Part shown: in pieces, positions 16,154 through 24,344 of the stretch | How positions within the stretch are numbered: the first letter of the stretch is position 1 | Layout: the number at the start of each line of letters is the position of its first letter | Assembly (NCBI GenBank): GCA_024226735.1 | Contig: JAAELL010000438.1 | Location: forward strand, 1-34,074 | Reading direction: 5' to 3' | From: a bacterium | Lineage (GTDB): Bacteria; Planctomycetota; UBA1135; GCA-002686595 | Length of the DNA stretch: 34,074 nt | The notes under the pieces: model-generated | The model's input: the letters and a program-made list of their open reading frames with translations, nothing else | The model's database searches: none | What the model was told of the DNA's origin: nothing | Position numbers and translations under genes: made by a program

Positions 16154-18597
16154 GGCCGCATCAGGGGCTGGGGCGTCGGGGCGCCGGGGCATGCGGGGCG
16201 CTGCTTTTCGATCAGCGCTGCCAGGACCTTCTCGGGCGTGATCGGAAGGTCGGTGATGCGCACGCCGACCGCGTCGTAGATCGCGTTCGCTATGGCGGGT
16301 GCCGTGGGAACGAGGCCGGGTTCGCCGACGCCCTTCGCGCCGAAGGGGCCGCTGGGATCGTCCGTCTCGATGAAGTCGAGCTCGATCGGAAAGTCGATGT
16401 CCGCCGCGCTCGGGATCTTGTAGTCGGTGAAGTTCGGATTGAGGATGCGCCCACGGTCGGTCTTGACCTCTTCGTAGAGTGCGTAGCCGACGCCCTGGGC
16501 GATGCCTCCGTAGACCTGGCCCGCGAGCGTCTGCGGGTTCAGCACGCGCCCCACGTCGAGCGCGAAGGCGAGCGCGAGGATCTTCACGTCGCCCGTCTCA
16601 ACGTCCACCTCGACCTCGACGCCCTGGGTGCCGAACGTGTAGTTGGCCGACATGTTGCCGACCCCCTTCTTCCAGTCGGGCAGCTGCGTGGGCGGCTCGT
16701 AGAAGGCCTCGGCGGCGAAGACGGTCGAGGGATCGCCTTCGGGCGGGAAGTGCGCGGCGCGCAGGAGCTTGCCGAGGCTGATGCGAAACACGGGATGGTC
16801 GGGCGCGTCGCGCACGAAGAGCCAGCCGTCCTTCAGGTCGAAGCGCTCTCGCCCCACGGACTCGAAGTCGAATCCCGTGGGAACGTCCGCAGCCTTCCCC
16901 TCGGCGCCGGCCCGGGCGATGGCCTTGGCGACCTCCACCGGATAGATGCGCTCGGCCCATTCGAAGATCTGCACGCGCAGCTTGTCGCTGGCCAGGATCG
17001 CCGCGTTGCCGGCCATGAACGCGCCGCGGCTGGCGTGCGTGCCGACGTCCCAGGGACACGTGGCCGTGTCGGTCTGGTTGATCACGACGCGCGCGGGCAG
17101 GACGCCGAGCGCCTCGGCGACCATCGCGGTTAGCGCCGCGTGCAGCCCTTGCCCCATCTCGACGCCGCCGTAGTTCACGTTGACGGTGCCGTAGTCGTCG
17201 AGCTTGAGGATGATCCCGCTCCCATCCGACCGGTAGATCTTCCCGCCGCCACCCACGTGGATCAACGAGGCCATGCCCACTCCGCGCTTCAGCGCGCGCT
17301 GGCGACCGTGCTTGGCGCGCCAATCAATGCGGCCGGCGGTCTTGTCCAGGCACTCTTCGAGGCCGCAGGTGCCGATCTTCAGCCCCATCGGGGTGACGTC
17401 CCCCGGACGATTGGTGTTGATCCGGCGCATGTCGAGGGGGTCGATTCCGGCGGCCTCGGCCAGCTCGTCGAGGCTGCTCTCGATCGGAAGCGTGACCTCG
17501 GGGTTCCCGTAGCCGCGCATGGCCTGGCAGTAGGTGTTGTTCGTGTACACGATCCGCGACTCGAAGCGGACGTTCGGAACGCGGTACAGGGACGTCGCCG
17601 GCATGAGCATCACGCTCGGGAAGGTCGCGCCCCACGAGGTGTAGGCGCCGTTGTCCTGACTGACCTCCAGATGCCGGAAGAGCAGCTTGCCCTCGGCGTC
17701 GCAGCCCTGGCGGATCCTGGTCACGGCGCTCTGGCGCGGCGACAGAAAGGCGAACTCCTCGTCGCGTTCGAAGAGGATCTTGACGGGCTTGCCTGCGCGC
17801 CAGGCCAGGAGGATGGCGATGTACTCGTAGACGTGCGTGTCGAGGCCGGTGCCGAAGCCCCCACCGAGCGCGGGCACGATCACGCGCACCGACTTATCGG
17901 CCAGCCCGAGCGCGGCCAGCGCGCGCGCGTAGTCGCGCTGGGCCAGGAACGGGATCTGGGTCTTGACCAGCATCTCGAGGTTGCCGCGCCCGTCGAACTC
18001 GGCGATGCAACCCGCCGTGCCCATGCACGACTGCTGGACACGCGGCACCGTGTACTCGCGCTCGACCACGTGGGCGGCTGCGCTGCAGGCGGCGTCCACA
18101 TCACCGGAGTCGTGGGAGAACTCGAGCGCGAGCCGGTTGGTCGTGAGTGGCCGGCCGCGTGCATCCGTCTCGTGCACGAGCGGCGCACCGTCCGCCAGGG
18201 CCTCCTCGACCGAGAACACGCCGGGAAGCGGCTCGTACTCGACCTCGATCAGCTCGACGGCCTGGCGCGCAATGTCCGGGTCGATGGCTGCCACGGCGGC
18301 GACCTCGTCGCGAAACTGGCGCACCTTGTCACGCTTGAGCGCGAAGTTGTCGCGCAGAAAGCCTATGCGAAGCTCGGGCGTGTCGTAGGCGGTGAGGACG
18401 GCCTTGACGCCGGGCAAGCGCTCGGCCTTCGAGGTGTCCACGTTCAGGATGCGTGCGTGGGCGTGCTCGGCATACTTGATCTTCCCGTAAAGCATCCCCG
18501 GGCGCTTGATGTCGTGGATGTAGCGCGTCCGACCCGCAAGCTTGTCGGCGCCTTCGGGCCGCGGCGCGGCCTGGCCCACGTGGCGGAGCTCGCTCAC
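16150..18597 (-). CDS. Xanthine dehydrogenase family hydroxylase, molybdenum subunit
   Basis: 815 residues. The GTG at 18597 is preferred because it overlaps the small-subunit stop as GTGA and is followed at once by the conserved start (H-V-G-Q-A-A-P-R-P-E-G with A-D-K-L-A-G-R-T-R-Y). The protein covers the small N-terminal domain (about 15-125) and the molybdopterin-binding region. The catalytic glutamate is E759 in G-V-G-E-P-G-L-V-P. The enzyme hydroxylates a carbon next to nitrogen in a heteroaromatic ring using water-derived oxygen, needs no O2, and passes electrons through the [2Fe-2S] subunit to FAD. In the inferred pathway it oxidises the indole ring at C2 to give the 2-oxo (oxindole) derivative. 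The 4-bp overlap with the downstream fusion gene suggests coupling. Confidence 0.92.
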   Translation of the reverse strand: MSELRHVGQAAPRPEGADKLAGRTRYIHDIKRPGMLYGKIKYAEHAHARILNVDTSKAERLPGVKAVLTAYDTPELRIGFLRDNFALKRDKVRQFRDEVAAVAAIDPDIARQAVELIEVEYEPLPGVFSVEEALADGAPLVHETDARGRPLTTNRLALEFSHDSGDVDAACSAAAHVVEREYTVPRVQQSCMGTAGCIAEFDGRGNLEMLVKTQIPFLAQRDYARALAALGLADKSVRVIVPALGGGFGTGLDTHVYEYIAILLAWRAGKPVKILFERDEEFAFLSPRQSAVTRIRQGCDAEGKLLFRHLEVSQDNGAYTSWGATFPSVMLMPATSLYRVPNVRFESRIVYTNNTYCQAMRGYGNPEVTLPIESSLDELAEAAGIDPLDMRRINTNRPGDVTPMGLKIGTCGLEECLDKTAGRIDWRAKHGRQRALKRGVGMASLIHVGGGGKIYRSDGSGIILKLDDYGTVNVNYGGVEMGQGLHAALTAMVAEALGVLPARVVINQTDTATCPWDVGTHASRGAFMAGNAAILASDKLRVQIFEWAERIYPVEVAKAIARAGAEGKAADVPTGFDFESVGRERFDLKDGWLFVRDAPDHPVFRISLGKLLRAAHFPPEGDPSTVFAAEAFYEPPTQLPDWKKGVGNMSANYTFGTQGVEVEVDVETGDVKILALAFALDVGRVLNPQTLAGQVYGGIAQGVGYALYEEVKTDRGRILNPNFTDYKIPSAADIDFPIELDFIETDDPSGPFGAKGVGEPGLVPTAPAIANAIYDAVGVRITDLPITPEKVLAALIEKQRPACPGAPTPQPLMRP

Positions 18598-19091
18598 GCT
18601 TCGCCTCCGGCGCTCAGCTTCGCCGCCGCGCTCTGGATCGCCTCCACGATCTGTACGTAGCCGGTGCAACGGCACAGATTGCCGGTCAGGGCGTTGCGAA
18701 TGTCGCTCGCGCTCGGCGCCGGGTTCTCCCCCAGGAGAGCCACCGTGGACACGACCATGCCGGGCGTGCAGAAGCCGCACTGCGTGGCGCCACCCTCGAG
18801 AAAAGCGGCCTGGACCGGGGAGAGCTGAAGGCCCTCGCCGCAGAGCCCCTCGATCGTGACCACACGCAATCCCTCCACCTCCGGGGCGGGGAAGAGGCAC
18901 GAGTTCACGGCGCGCCCCTCGACCAGGACCGTGCAGGCACCGCACTCCCCCTCACCGCAACCCTCCTTCGTGCCCGTCTCGCCGAGCACGTCGCGCAGGA
19001 GATCGATGAGACGCTCGTGCGGCTCCACGCGGGCCCGCCGCATGCTGCCGTTGAGCTCGAAGGAGATCTGCATGCTGTTGTCGATCGTCAT
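18594..19091 (-). CDS. Xanthine dehydrogenase family hydroxylase, [2Fe-2S] subunit
   Basis: 165 residues, the usual size. The plant-type cluster is bound by C45, C50, C53 and C65 (G-C-G-E-G-E-C-G-A-C). The second cluster, typical of molybdenum hydroxylases, is bound by C105, C108, C140 and C142 (C-G-F-C-T-P and C-R-C-T-G-Y). The ATG at 19091 overlaps the FAD-subunit stop as ATGA, and the end overlaps the molybdenum-subunit start as GTGA. It carries electrons from the molybdenum centre to the FAD subunit. All eight cysteines are present, so the subunit should be functional. Confidence 0.95.
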   Translation of the reverse strand: MTIDNSMQISFELNGSMRRARVEPHERLIDLLRDVLGETGTKEGCGEGECGACTVLVEGRAVNSCLFPAPEVEGLRVVTIEGLCGEGLQLSPVQAAFLEGGATQCGFCTPGMVVSTVALLGENPAPSASDIRNALTGNLCRCTGYVQIVEAIQSAAAKLSAGGEA

Positions 19092-19972
19092 GACACGCCT
19101 CCGCCGCCGGTCGGGACCGCGGCCGTGGAACCCGCCAGCCTCATGAGTGCGCGCCTGAGCAACACGGCCGTCACGTGCCTCCGATACCATTCCTCGGCGC
19201 GCACGTCGCTGATCGGCGCGATCGCCGCGTCCACCGACGCGACCGCAGCGGCGCACGCCGCTTCGTCGAGCGCGGTGCCCTCGAGCGCCGCCTCCGCGGC
19301 CTCCAGTCGAAGCGGCGTCGGCGCCACGGCTCCCGCCGCGACGCGGGCCTTCGTGCAGCGGGTGCCGTCGACCTCCAGCAACACCGCGACGCTCGCGATG
19401 GCGATGTCCATGCTGACGCGGCTCTTGCGGAAGAACACCGAGACCGCGCCCTCACTCGGGCCGTCGACGAGGATCGCGGTCACGATCTCACCCGCGCCGA
19501 GCGCCGTCTCACCCGGCCCACGGAAGAACTCGGCCAGCGGGATCTCGCGCACGCCGCTCGTGCTCCGGAGCTCGAGCCGCGCGTCGTGAACCAAGAGAGG
19601 CGGCGCGGCGTCCGAGCCCGGAGAGGCATTGCCCAGGTTGCCCCCCAGCGTCGCCACGTTCCGGATCTGCCGGCTGCCGAAGGTCGCGAGGGCGTCGGTG
19701 AGCGCGGGCAGACGCTCGCGCACGTGCTCGTTCACGGCCAGGTCCGCCAGCGGCACAGCGGCACCGATGCGCAGGCACTCCCCCACCTCGACGCGCGCGA
19801 GCTCGTCGATCCGGCGCAGCGAGATCAGCGCCGCGGGCGACGCATGGACACGCTTGCGCAGCTTGACGAGGAGGTCGGTGCCGCCGGCGATGAACCTCGC
19901 GTCGGGATTCTCCGCGGCGAGCTCCAAGGCCGCGCCCAGCGAGGTCGGTCGGTGGTAGGCGATGCAGGTCAC
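19088..19972 (-). CDS. Xanthine dehydrogenase family hydroxylase, FAD subunit
   Basis: 294 residues from a GTG at 19972, chosen because GAGGAG stands 6 bases upstream and the conserved start (F-x-Y-x-R-P-T-S type) follows. FAD motifs are A-G-G-T-D-L at 29-34 and T-L-G-G-N-L-G-N-A-S-P-G-S-D at 108-121. The beta subunit of 4-hydroxybenzoyl-CoA reductase has an extra cysteine-rich [4Fe-4S] loop after this second motif; here that stretch continues without cysteines, so the complex is a normal hydroxylase of the carbon monoxide or nicotine dehydrogenase layout and not a low-potential reductase. It passes electrons to NAD+ or another acceptor. There is a 10-bp gap from the CoA-transferase gene. Confidence 0.9.
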   Translation of the reverse strand: MTCIAYHRPTSLGAALELAAENPDARFIAGGTDLLVKLRKRVHASPAALISLRRIDELARVEVGECLRIGAAVPLADLAVNEHVRERLPALTDALATFGSRQIRNVATLGGNLGNASPGSDAAPPLLVHDARLELRSTSGVREIPLAEFFRGPGETALGAGEIVTAILVDGPSEGAVSVFFRKSRVSMDIAIASVAVLLEVDGTRCTKARVAAGAVAPTPLRLEAAEAALEGTALDEAACAAAVASVDAAIAPISDVRAEEWYRRHVTAVLLRRALMRLAGSTAAVPTGGGGVS

Positions 19973-19982
19973 GCTGAGCTCC

Positions 19983-21203
19983 TCATGCGACGACTCCGGA
20001 TTCGCGCAACCTGCCGATCTCGCCGGCATCGAGCCCCACCTCGGTGAACACCGCGTCCGTGTCCTGCCCGTAGGAAGGAGCGAACGGCAGCTCGCGCCCG
20101 ATCTCCTCGAGGTGAGCCGTGGCAACGGCGGGAGGCGGCAGGCGGATGGCCCGGCCGTCCGGCGTGCTCGTGCGCAGCGCGCTCGCCCGCACGAAGTCGA
20201 GGTCGGCGACGCCCTCGATCGGCGTGATCGGCGAGTGGGGAACGATCGCCTCTCCGAGCGCCACTGAGACCTCCGCGACCGTGTGCTTGCTCGTGACCGC
20301 GCCGATCAAGGCGTGCAGGTCGTCTTGCTCCCGCCGGCGCGACTCGTTGGTGCGGAAGCGCTCCTCGTCCAGCGCCGCGAACATCGCCGTCTCGACGAAG
20401 CGCGCCCACTGCGCGTCGCTGCCGATCGCCACGTAGACGTAGCCATCTCTCGTCGGGTAGGAGTTGACCGGAATGAACTGGCGGTGCTTGTTGCCGTTCC
20501 GGCGCACTTCCTCGGGCGGACTGCCCATGTCCAGCATCGGCAGGAAGGTGTGCAGCCATGAGACCGCGGCGTGCGCGAGCGAGACGTGGATCTCCTTGCC
20601 GCCTTCGCCGGGCGGAGCCTGCTCGCGCTCGAGCATGGCGAGCAGCACCTGGGCGAAGACTTCGTCCCCGGCCTTCAGGTCGATCAAGGGCGGTCCGCAC
20701 TGCAACGGAGCGCCGTCGCTCTCGCCGGTGAGGTCCATGTAGCCGCAGAGGGCCTGGGTAGCAGGGTCGTAGCCGGGCACGCCCGGGTGCTCCGGCCCCA
20801 TGGCCGAGATCGCGCACCAGATGAGGTCCGGGCGCACGGCACGCAGGCTCGCGTAGTCGATGCCGAGCGTTTCGTGGCGCGCGAGCATCGTGTTCGTGCA
20901 GAAGACGTCCACCGGGAGCTCGCGAACGAGGCGCCGGAGGAGCTCGCGCCCCTCGGGCTGCTTGAGATCGAGCGTGATCGCCTGCTTGCCGACGTTGGGC
21001 GACACGTAGTAGCTGTGGCGGTCCTCGCCCGCGACGGGTCGGCCGATGGAGCGGTTGGGATCGCCCCTCGATGCGCGCCCCGGCACGGGAGTGGGTTCGA
21101 CCCGGATCACGCGCCAGCCCTCGTGCACGAAACGCAGCGTCCCGTAGGGCATGCTGAGCGCCTGTTCGAGGCTGAGGACGATCGGCTTTCTCGTGCTGGT
21201 CAC
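19983..21203 (-). CDS. Family III CoA-transferase (CaiB/BaiF), IaaL-like role
   Basis: 406 residues of the CaiB/BaiF/formyl-CoA transferase family. The catalytic aspartate, which forms the acyl-anhydride intermediate, is D175 in P-L-I-D-L-K-A-G, aligning with D169 of formyl-CoA transferase. The start is a GTG at 21203, 16 bp after the mutase stop. Aromatoleum uses a family III transferase (IaaL) for phenylsuccinyl-CoA-type substrates in indoleacetate degradation; assignment to that role here rests on operon context. Chemically, a mutase of the succinyl/methylmalonyl type needs CoA on the carboxyl beside the aryl-bearing carbon, while an indoleacetyl-CoA-derived intermediate would carry it on the other one, so a transferase is required at this step. 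Other substrates are possible. Confidence 0.85.
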   Translation of the reverse strand: MTSTRKPIVLSLEQALSMPYGTLRFVHEGWRVIRVEPTPVPGRASRGDPNRSIGRPVAGEDRHSYYVSPNVGKQAITLDLKQPEGRELLRRLVRELPVDVFCTNTMLARHETLGIDYASLRAVRPDLIWCAISAMGPEHPGVPGYDPATQALCGYMDLTGESDGAPLQCGPPLIDLKAGDEVFAQVLLAMLEREQAPPGEGGKEIHVSLAHAAVSWLHTFLPMLDMGSPPEEVRRNGNKHRQFIPVNSYPTRDGYVYVAIGSDAQWARFVETAMFAALDEERFRTNESRRREQDDLHALIGAVTSKHTVAEVSVALGEAIVPHSPITPIEGVADLDFVRASALRTSTPDGRAIRLPPPAVATAHLEEIGRELPFAPSYGQDTDAVFTEVGLDAGEIGRLRESGVVA

Positions 21204-21219
21204 GTATCGCTCTCCGACA

Positions 21220-22830
21220 TCAGAAGTGCACCGGCTCCTGGTAGGTGCCGAAGACCTCCTTCAGCACGTTACACACCTCGCCGACGGTCGCGTAGGCCTC
21301 GACCGCCTCGAGCGTCTCGGGCATCACGTTGCGGCCCGCGCGGGCGGCTTCGCCGAGCTTCGCCAGGGTCGCATGGGCCTTCTCCTCGTCGCGCCTCGCC
21401 CGCAGCGCGGCGAGCCGTTCGACCTGCTTGTTCGCCTCCTCCGCCCGGTAGGGATGGAACTCGATGTCGCGATCCTCTTCCTCGTCCTCGCAGTGCACGT
21501 TGACGCCGACCTTCTTCACGTCGCCGCGCAAGAGCGCCTTCTCGCGCTCGTAGGCCTGGAGGTTGACCGCGGCCTGGACGCGACCGGCCGCGATGCCGGC
21601 GATGATGCCGCCCTCCCCGTCGATCGCGTCCATCAGGCGGACGATCTCCGCCTCCATCGCGTTGGTCTGCGCCTCGATGAAGTAGGAGCCCGCCAGCGGA
21701 TCGACGGTATCGCACAGTCCGATCTCGTGGATCAGGAGCTGCATGGTGCGCAGCGAGAGCTTGGCGGCGTGCTCGCTCGGGATCGTGTAAGCCTCGTCGT
21801 AACTGCACAGAGCCATGGTCTGCGTGCCCGCGAGGGCGCTCGCGAGGGCGTAATACGCCCCGCGCATGATGTTGTTCTCGGGCTGCTGCACCGTCAGCCC
21901 GCCGCCGCCGCCGCCCGCGATCATGCGCAGCTGCATGCAGCGCTCGTCCGTGGCGCCGTAACGCTCCTTGAGCAACCTGGCCCACAGGCGCCGGCCCGCG
22001 CGGAACTTGCAGACCTGCTCCCAGAGATTGCCGTAGACGTCGAAGTTGAAGGTGAGGCCGCGTGCGAAATGGTCGATGTTCAGCCCGCGCTTCAGGACGT
22101 GCTCGACGTAGGCGCAGGCGATCGAGAGGCCGTAGGCCATCTCCTGGGCCGGGTTGGCGCCCGACTCGCGAATGTGATAACCGCAAACGCTGACCGGGCT
22201 GTAGAGCGGGACGTGCTGGGCGCAGAACTCCACGGTGTCGCCGACGAGCTTGACCGAAGCATCCACGGGGTAGATCCAGGTGCCGCGACCGACGAACTCC
22301 TTCAGGATGTCGTTCTGCGCCGTGCCGCGCAGCGTGGACAGGTCATAGCCGCGCTTCTTGGCCATGGCGAAGTACATCGCCATGATGGGCACGGCCGAGC
22401 CGTTGATCGTGAGCGAGACGGTGATCTCGTTCAGCGGGATGTCGGCGAAGGCCTCTTCCATGTCCGCCAGGGAATCGACGGCCATACCCACGCGACCCAC
22501 CTCGCCGTCGGCCATCGGATCGTCCGAATCGAGGCCGCACTGCGTGGGGAGATCGAAGGCGACGTTCAGCCCGGTGTTGCCCTTGTCGATCAGGAAGCGG
22601 AAGCGCTCGTGCGTCTCCTCGGCCGTTCCGAAGCCCGAGTACTGGCGCAGCGTGAACGGCCGCGAGCGGTACATGTTCGGGTGGATGCCGCGGGTGAAGG
22701 GATACTCGCCGGGCTTCCCAATGCCGGCGCTGCCGCCGGAGCGCTCGAGCTCCTCCGGTCCGTACACGGGCTGGATCTCGAGGCCCGACTCCCACTTCAG
22801 GGGCGTGACCTTGAAATCGGGTTTGCTCAC
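21220..22830 (-). CDS. B12-dependent acyl-CoA mutase, large (substrate-binding) subunit
   Basis: 536 residues from a GTG at 22830 that overlaps the small-subunit stop as GTGA. It is the TIM-barrel, CoA-binding half of the methylmalonyl-CoA mutase superfamily. Y64 (R-Q-Y-S-G-F), R182 (V-G-R-G-T-W) and H219 (C-G-Y-H-I-R) correspond to Y89, R207 and H244 of the Propionibacterium enzyme; the tyrosine and arginine hold the free carboxylate, so a dicarboxylic acyl-CoA is expected. Other pocket segments are replaced: the loop normally H-S/T-Q-T-S/A-G is I-A-G-G-G-G-G-G (304-311) and the F-F-N-A-H segment is F-N-F-D-V-Y. A bulkier substrate such as (2-aminophenyl)succinyl-CoA, rearranged to (2-aminobenzyl)malonyl-CoA, fits this and the operon. 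Confidence 0.88.
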   Translation of the reverse strand: MSKPDFKVTPLKWESGLEIQPVYGPEELERSGGSAGIGKPGEYPFTRGIHPNMYRSRPFTLRQYSGFGTAEETHERFRFLIDKGNTGLNVAFDLPTQCGLDSDDPMADGEVGRVGMAVDSLADMEEAFADIPLNEITVSLTINGSAVPIMAMYFAMAKKRGYDLSTLRGTAQNDILKEFVGRGTWIYPVDASVKLVGDTVEFCAQHVPLYSPVSVCGYHIRESGANPAQEMAYGLSIACAYVEHVLKRGLNIDHFARGLTFNFDVYGNLWEQVCKFRAGRRLWARLLKERYGATDERCMQLRMIAGGGGGGLTVQQPENNIMRGAYYALASALAGTQTMALCSYDEAYTIPSEHAAKLSLRTMQLLIHEIGLCDTVDPLAGSYFIEAQTNAMEAEIVRLMDAIDGEGGIIAGIAAGRVQAAVNLQAYEREKALLRGDVKKVGVNVHCEDEEEDRDIEFHPYRAEEANKQVERLAALRARRDEEKAHATLAKLGEAARAGRNVMPETLEAVEAYATVGEVCNVLKEVFGTYQEPVHF

Positions 22831-23228
22831 CGTTGCACCGTCCGATTCAAGTACTCGATGACCTCGTCGGGCTGCGATCCCGTGGCGAAGGCCCGCGCGA
22901 CGCCGACCTCCTTCAGGCCCTCCACGTCCCGCGCGGGGATGTTCCCACCCACGATCACGCATGCCCCCCCGCCCGACTTCTCGAGCTCCGCGACGACCTT
23001 CTCGCTGAGGGTCCTGTGCGCACCCGAGAGGATCGAGAGGGCCACTGCGTCGACGCCCTCGTCGACGGCCGCACGCGCGATCTGGGTCGCGGAGCGTCGC
23101 AGCCCCGTGTAGATGACCTCCATGCCCGCATCCATCAGGAAGCGACACAGGATCTTCGCGCCGACGTCGTGGCCGTCGAGCCCGGGCTTGGCCACCAGCA
23201 CCTTGATCGGTCGGGTCGCGGAGGTCAT
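22827..23228 (-). CDS. B12-dependent acyl-CoA mutase, small (cobalamin-binding) subunit
   Basis: 133 residues, a stand-alone B12-binding domain. The base-off/His-on motif D-x-H-x-x-G is D18, H20, G23 in K-P-G-L-D-G-H-D-V-G-A-K, and the later S-I-L-S-G-A-H and V-G-G-N-I-P loops that surround the nucleotide tail are present. It pairs with the adjacent large subunit as in two-subunit mutases of the isobutyryl- and 2-hydroxyisobutyryl-CoA type. The start at 23228 overlaps the acyl-CoA dehydrogenase stop as ATGA. No MeaB-type G-protein chaperone is encoded in the window. Confidence 0.95.
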   Translation of the reverse strand: MTSATRPIKVLVAKPGLDGHDVGAKILCRFLMDAGMEVIYTGLRRSATQIARAAVDEGVDAVALSILSGAHRTLSEKVVAELEKSGGGACVIVGGNIPARDVEGLKEVGVARAFATGSQPDEVIEYLNRTVQR

Positions 23229-24343
23229 CGGGTCATCCCCTTCGCGATGTTGCCCCGGAGGATCTCCGATGTGCCGCCGCCGATCAGGGTGAAGCGCACG
23301 TCACGCAGGTAGCGCTCGATCGGGTACTCGCTGGCGAAGCCGTAGCTGGCCAGGACACGCGCGGCGCGGTCGCAGATGTCGACGGCGGCCTCCGATGCGA
23401 AGAGCTTGGCCATCATCGACTCTTCCGAGTTCTCCAGGCCGCAGTCGGAGCGCCAGGCTGCCCAGGAGGTGAGCTGGCGCGCCGCCTCGAGGCTAGTGCG
23501 CATCTCCGCGAGGTGCGCCTGGACCGCCTGGAACTTGCAGATCGGCCGGCCGAATTGCGAGCGCTGCCGGGAGTACTCGAGCGCATCCTCGAAGGCCGCG
23601 CGTGCGACGCCCAGGGCGAGGGCCGCGGTCATCAGGCGGATCTCGGCGAGGACCTCGCGCAGGCTGGCAATCCCCTGCCCCGGCTCGCCTAGCAAAGCGG
23701 TCGCGCGGGCGTTCTCGAAGGACACCTCCGAGGTCAACGAGGCCTTGACGCCCATCTTCTCGATGGCGCGCCCCACGCTCACTCCCTCAGCTCCCTTCTC
23801 GACGAGGAAGACGCTCAGCTCCTTCTCGCCGGTGCGCGCGAACACGGTGAACATGTCCGCGACCGGCGCCGAGGTGATCCACGTCTTCTGTCCGCTGATG
23901 TACCAGGTGCCGTCGCGCTCCTCTGCGCGCGTGGTCATCGAGAAGAGGTCGCTGCCGCTGTCCGGTTCGGTCATGCAGATCGTCCCGATCACCTCGCCGC
24001 GCAGCGCGGGGGCGACCAGCCGCTCGCGCACTTCTCCCTTGGCGTGGCGGTGCACGAAGAAGGTGCCCATCAGGGACTGCATCGTGCACGCGGTGGCCAC
24101 GGCGAGGCTCCCGGCGGCGAGCTCCTCCACCGCCAGCAAATACGAGAGCACGTCCGCGTCCGACCCCTCGGGCTCGGGGTAGCGCATGCCGAAGAAGCCG
24201 AGCTTGCCCACCTGGTCGAAGAGCTCGCGAGGAAAGCGGGGTTCGCGGTCCAGCTCGGCGGCCACGGGGTGGATCTCGTTCTCCGCGAATTCGCGGAAGA
24301 GCTTCCGCACCGCCACCTGATCGTCGGTGAGGGAGAAGTCCAT
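23225..24343 (-). CDS. Acyl-CoA dehydrogenase lacking catalytic Glu, probable decarboxylating (IaaF-like)
   Basis: 372 residues with the full acyl-CoA dehydrogenase fold and FAD motifs (M-T-E-P-D-S-G-S-D at 124-132, R-Q-R-S-Q-F-G at 259-265). The catalytic base usually found in the E-G-T motif is G356 here (L-I-G-G-G-T-S-E). The alternative site used by isovaleryl- and long-chain enzymes, the residue before R236, is I235; E234 is one residue off. A base is not needed if loss of the 2-carboxyl group replaces proton abstraction, the mechanism described for benzylmalonyl-CoA dehydrogenase IaaF of Aromatoleum. The expected reaction is (2-aminobenzyl)malonyl-CoA to 2-aminocinnamoyl-CoA plus CO2. 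The ATG at 24343 is 1 bp from the HyuB stop. The fold is certain; the substrate is inferred. Confidence 0.88.
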   Translation of the reverse strand: MDFSLTDDQVAVRKLFREFAENEIHPVAAELDREPRFPRELFDQVGKLGFFGMRYPEPEGSDADVLSYLLAVEELAAGSLAVATACTMQSLMGTFFVHRHAKGEVRERLVAPALRGEVIGTICMTEPDSGSDLFSMTTRAEERDGTWYISGQKTWITSAPVADMFTVFARTGEKELSVFLVEKGAEGVSVGRAIEKMGVKASLTSEVSFENARATALLGEPGQGIASLREVLAEIRLMTAALALGVARAAFEDALEYSRQRSQFGRPICKFQAVQAHLAEMRTSLEAARQLTSWAAWRSDCGLENSEESMMAKLFASEAAVDICDRAARVLASYGFASEYPIERYLRDVRFTLIGGGTSEILRGNIAKGMTR

Positions 24344-24344
24344 G

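Noticed and set aside
16150..19972. 4-hydroxybenzoyl-CoA reductase (HcrABC)
   Set aside because: The FAD subunit lacks the cysteine-rich [4Fe-4S] insertion that defines the reductase, and the operon context fits an N-heterocycle hydroxylase better.
21220..23228. Ordinary methylmalonyl-CoA mutase for propionate metabolism
   Set aside because: The substrate-pocket loops differ strongly, and the neighbours are not propionyl-CoA carboxylase or MeaB but an aryl-type degradation set.
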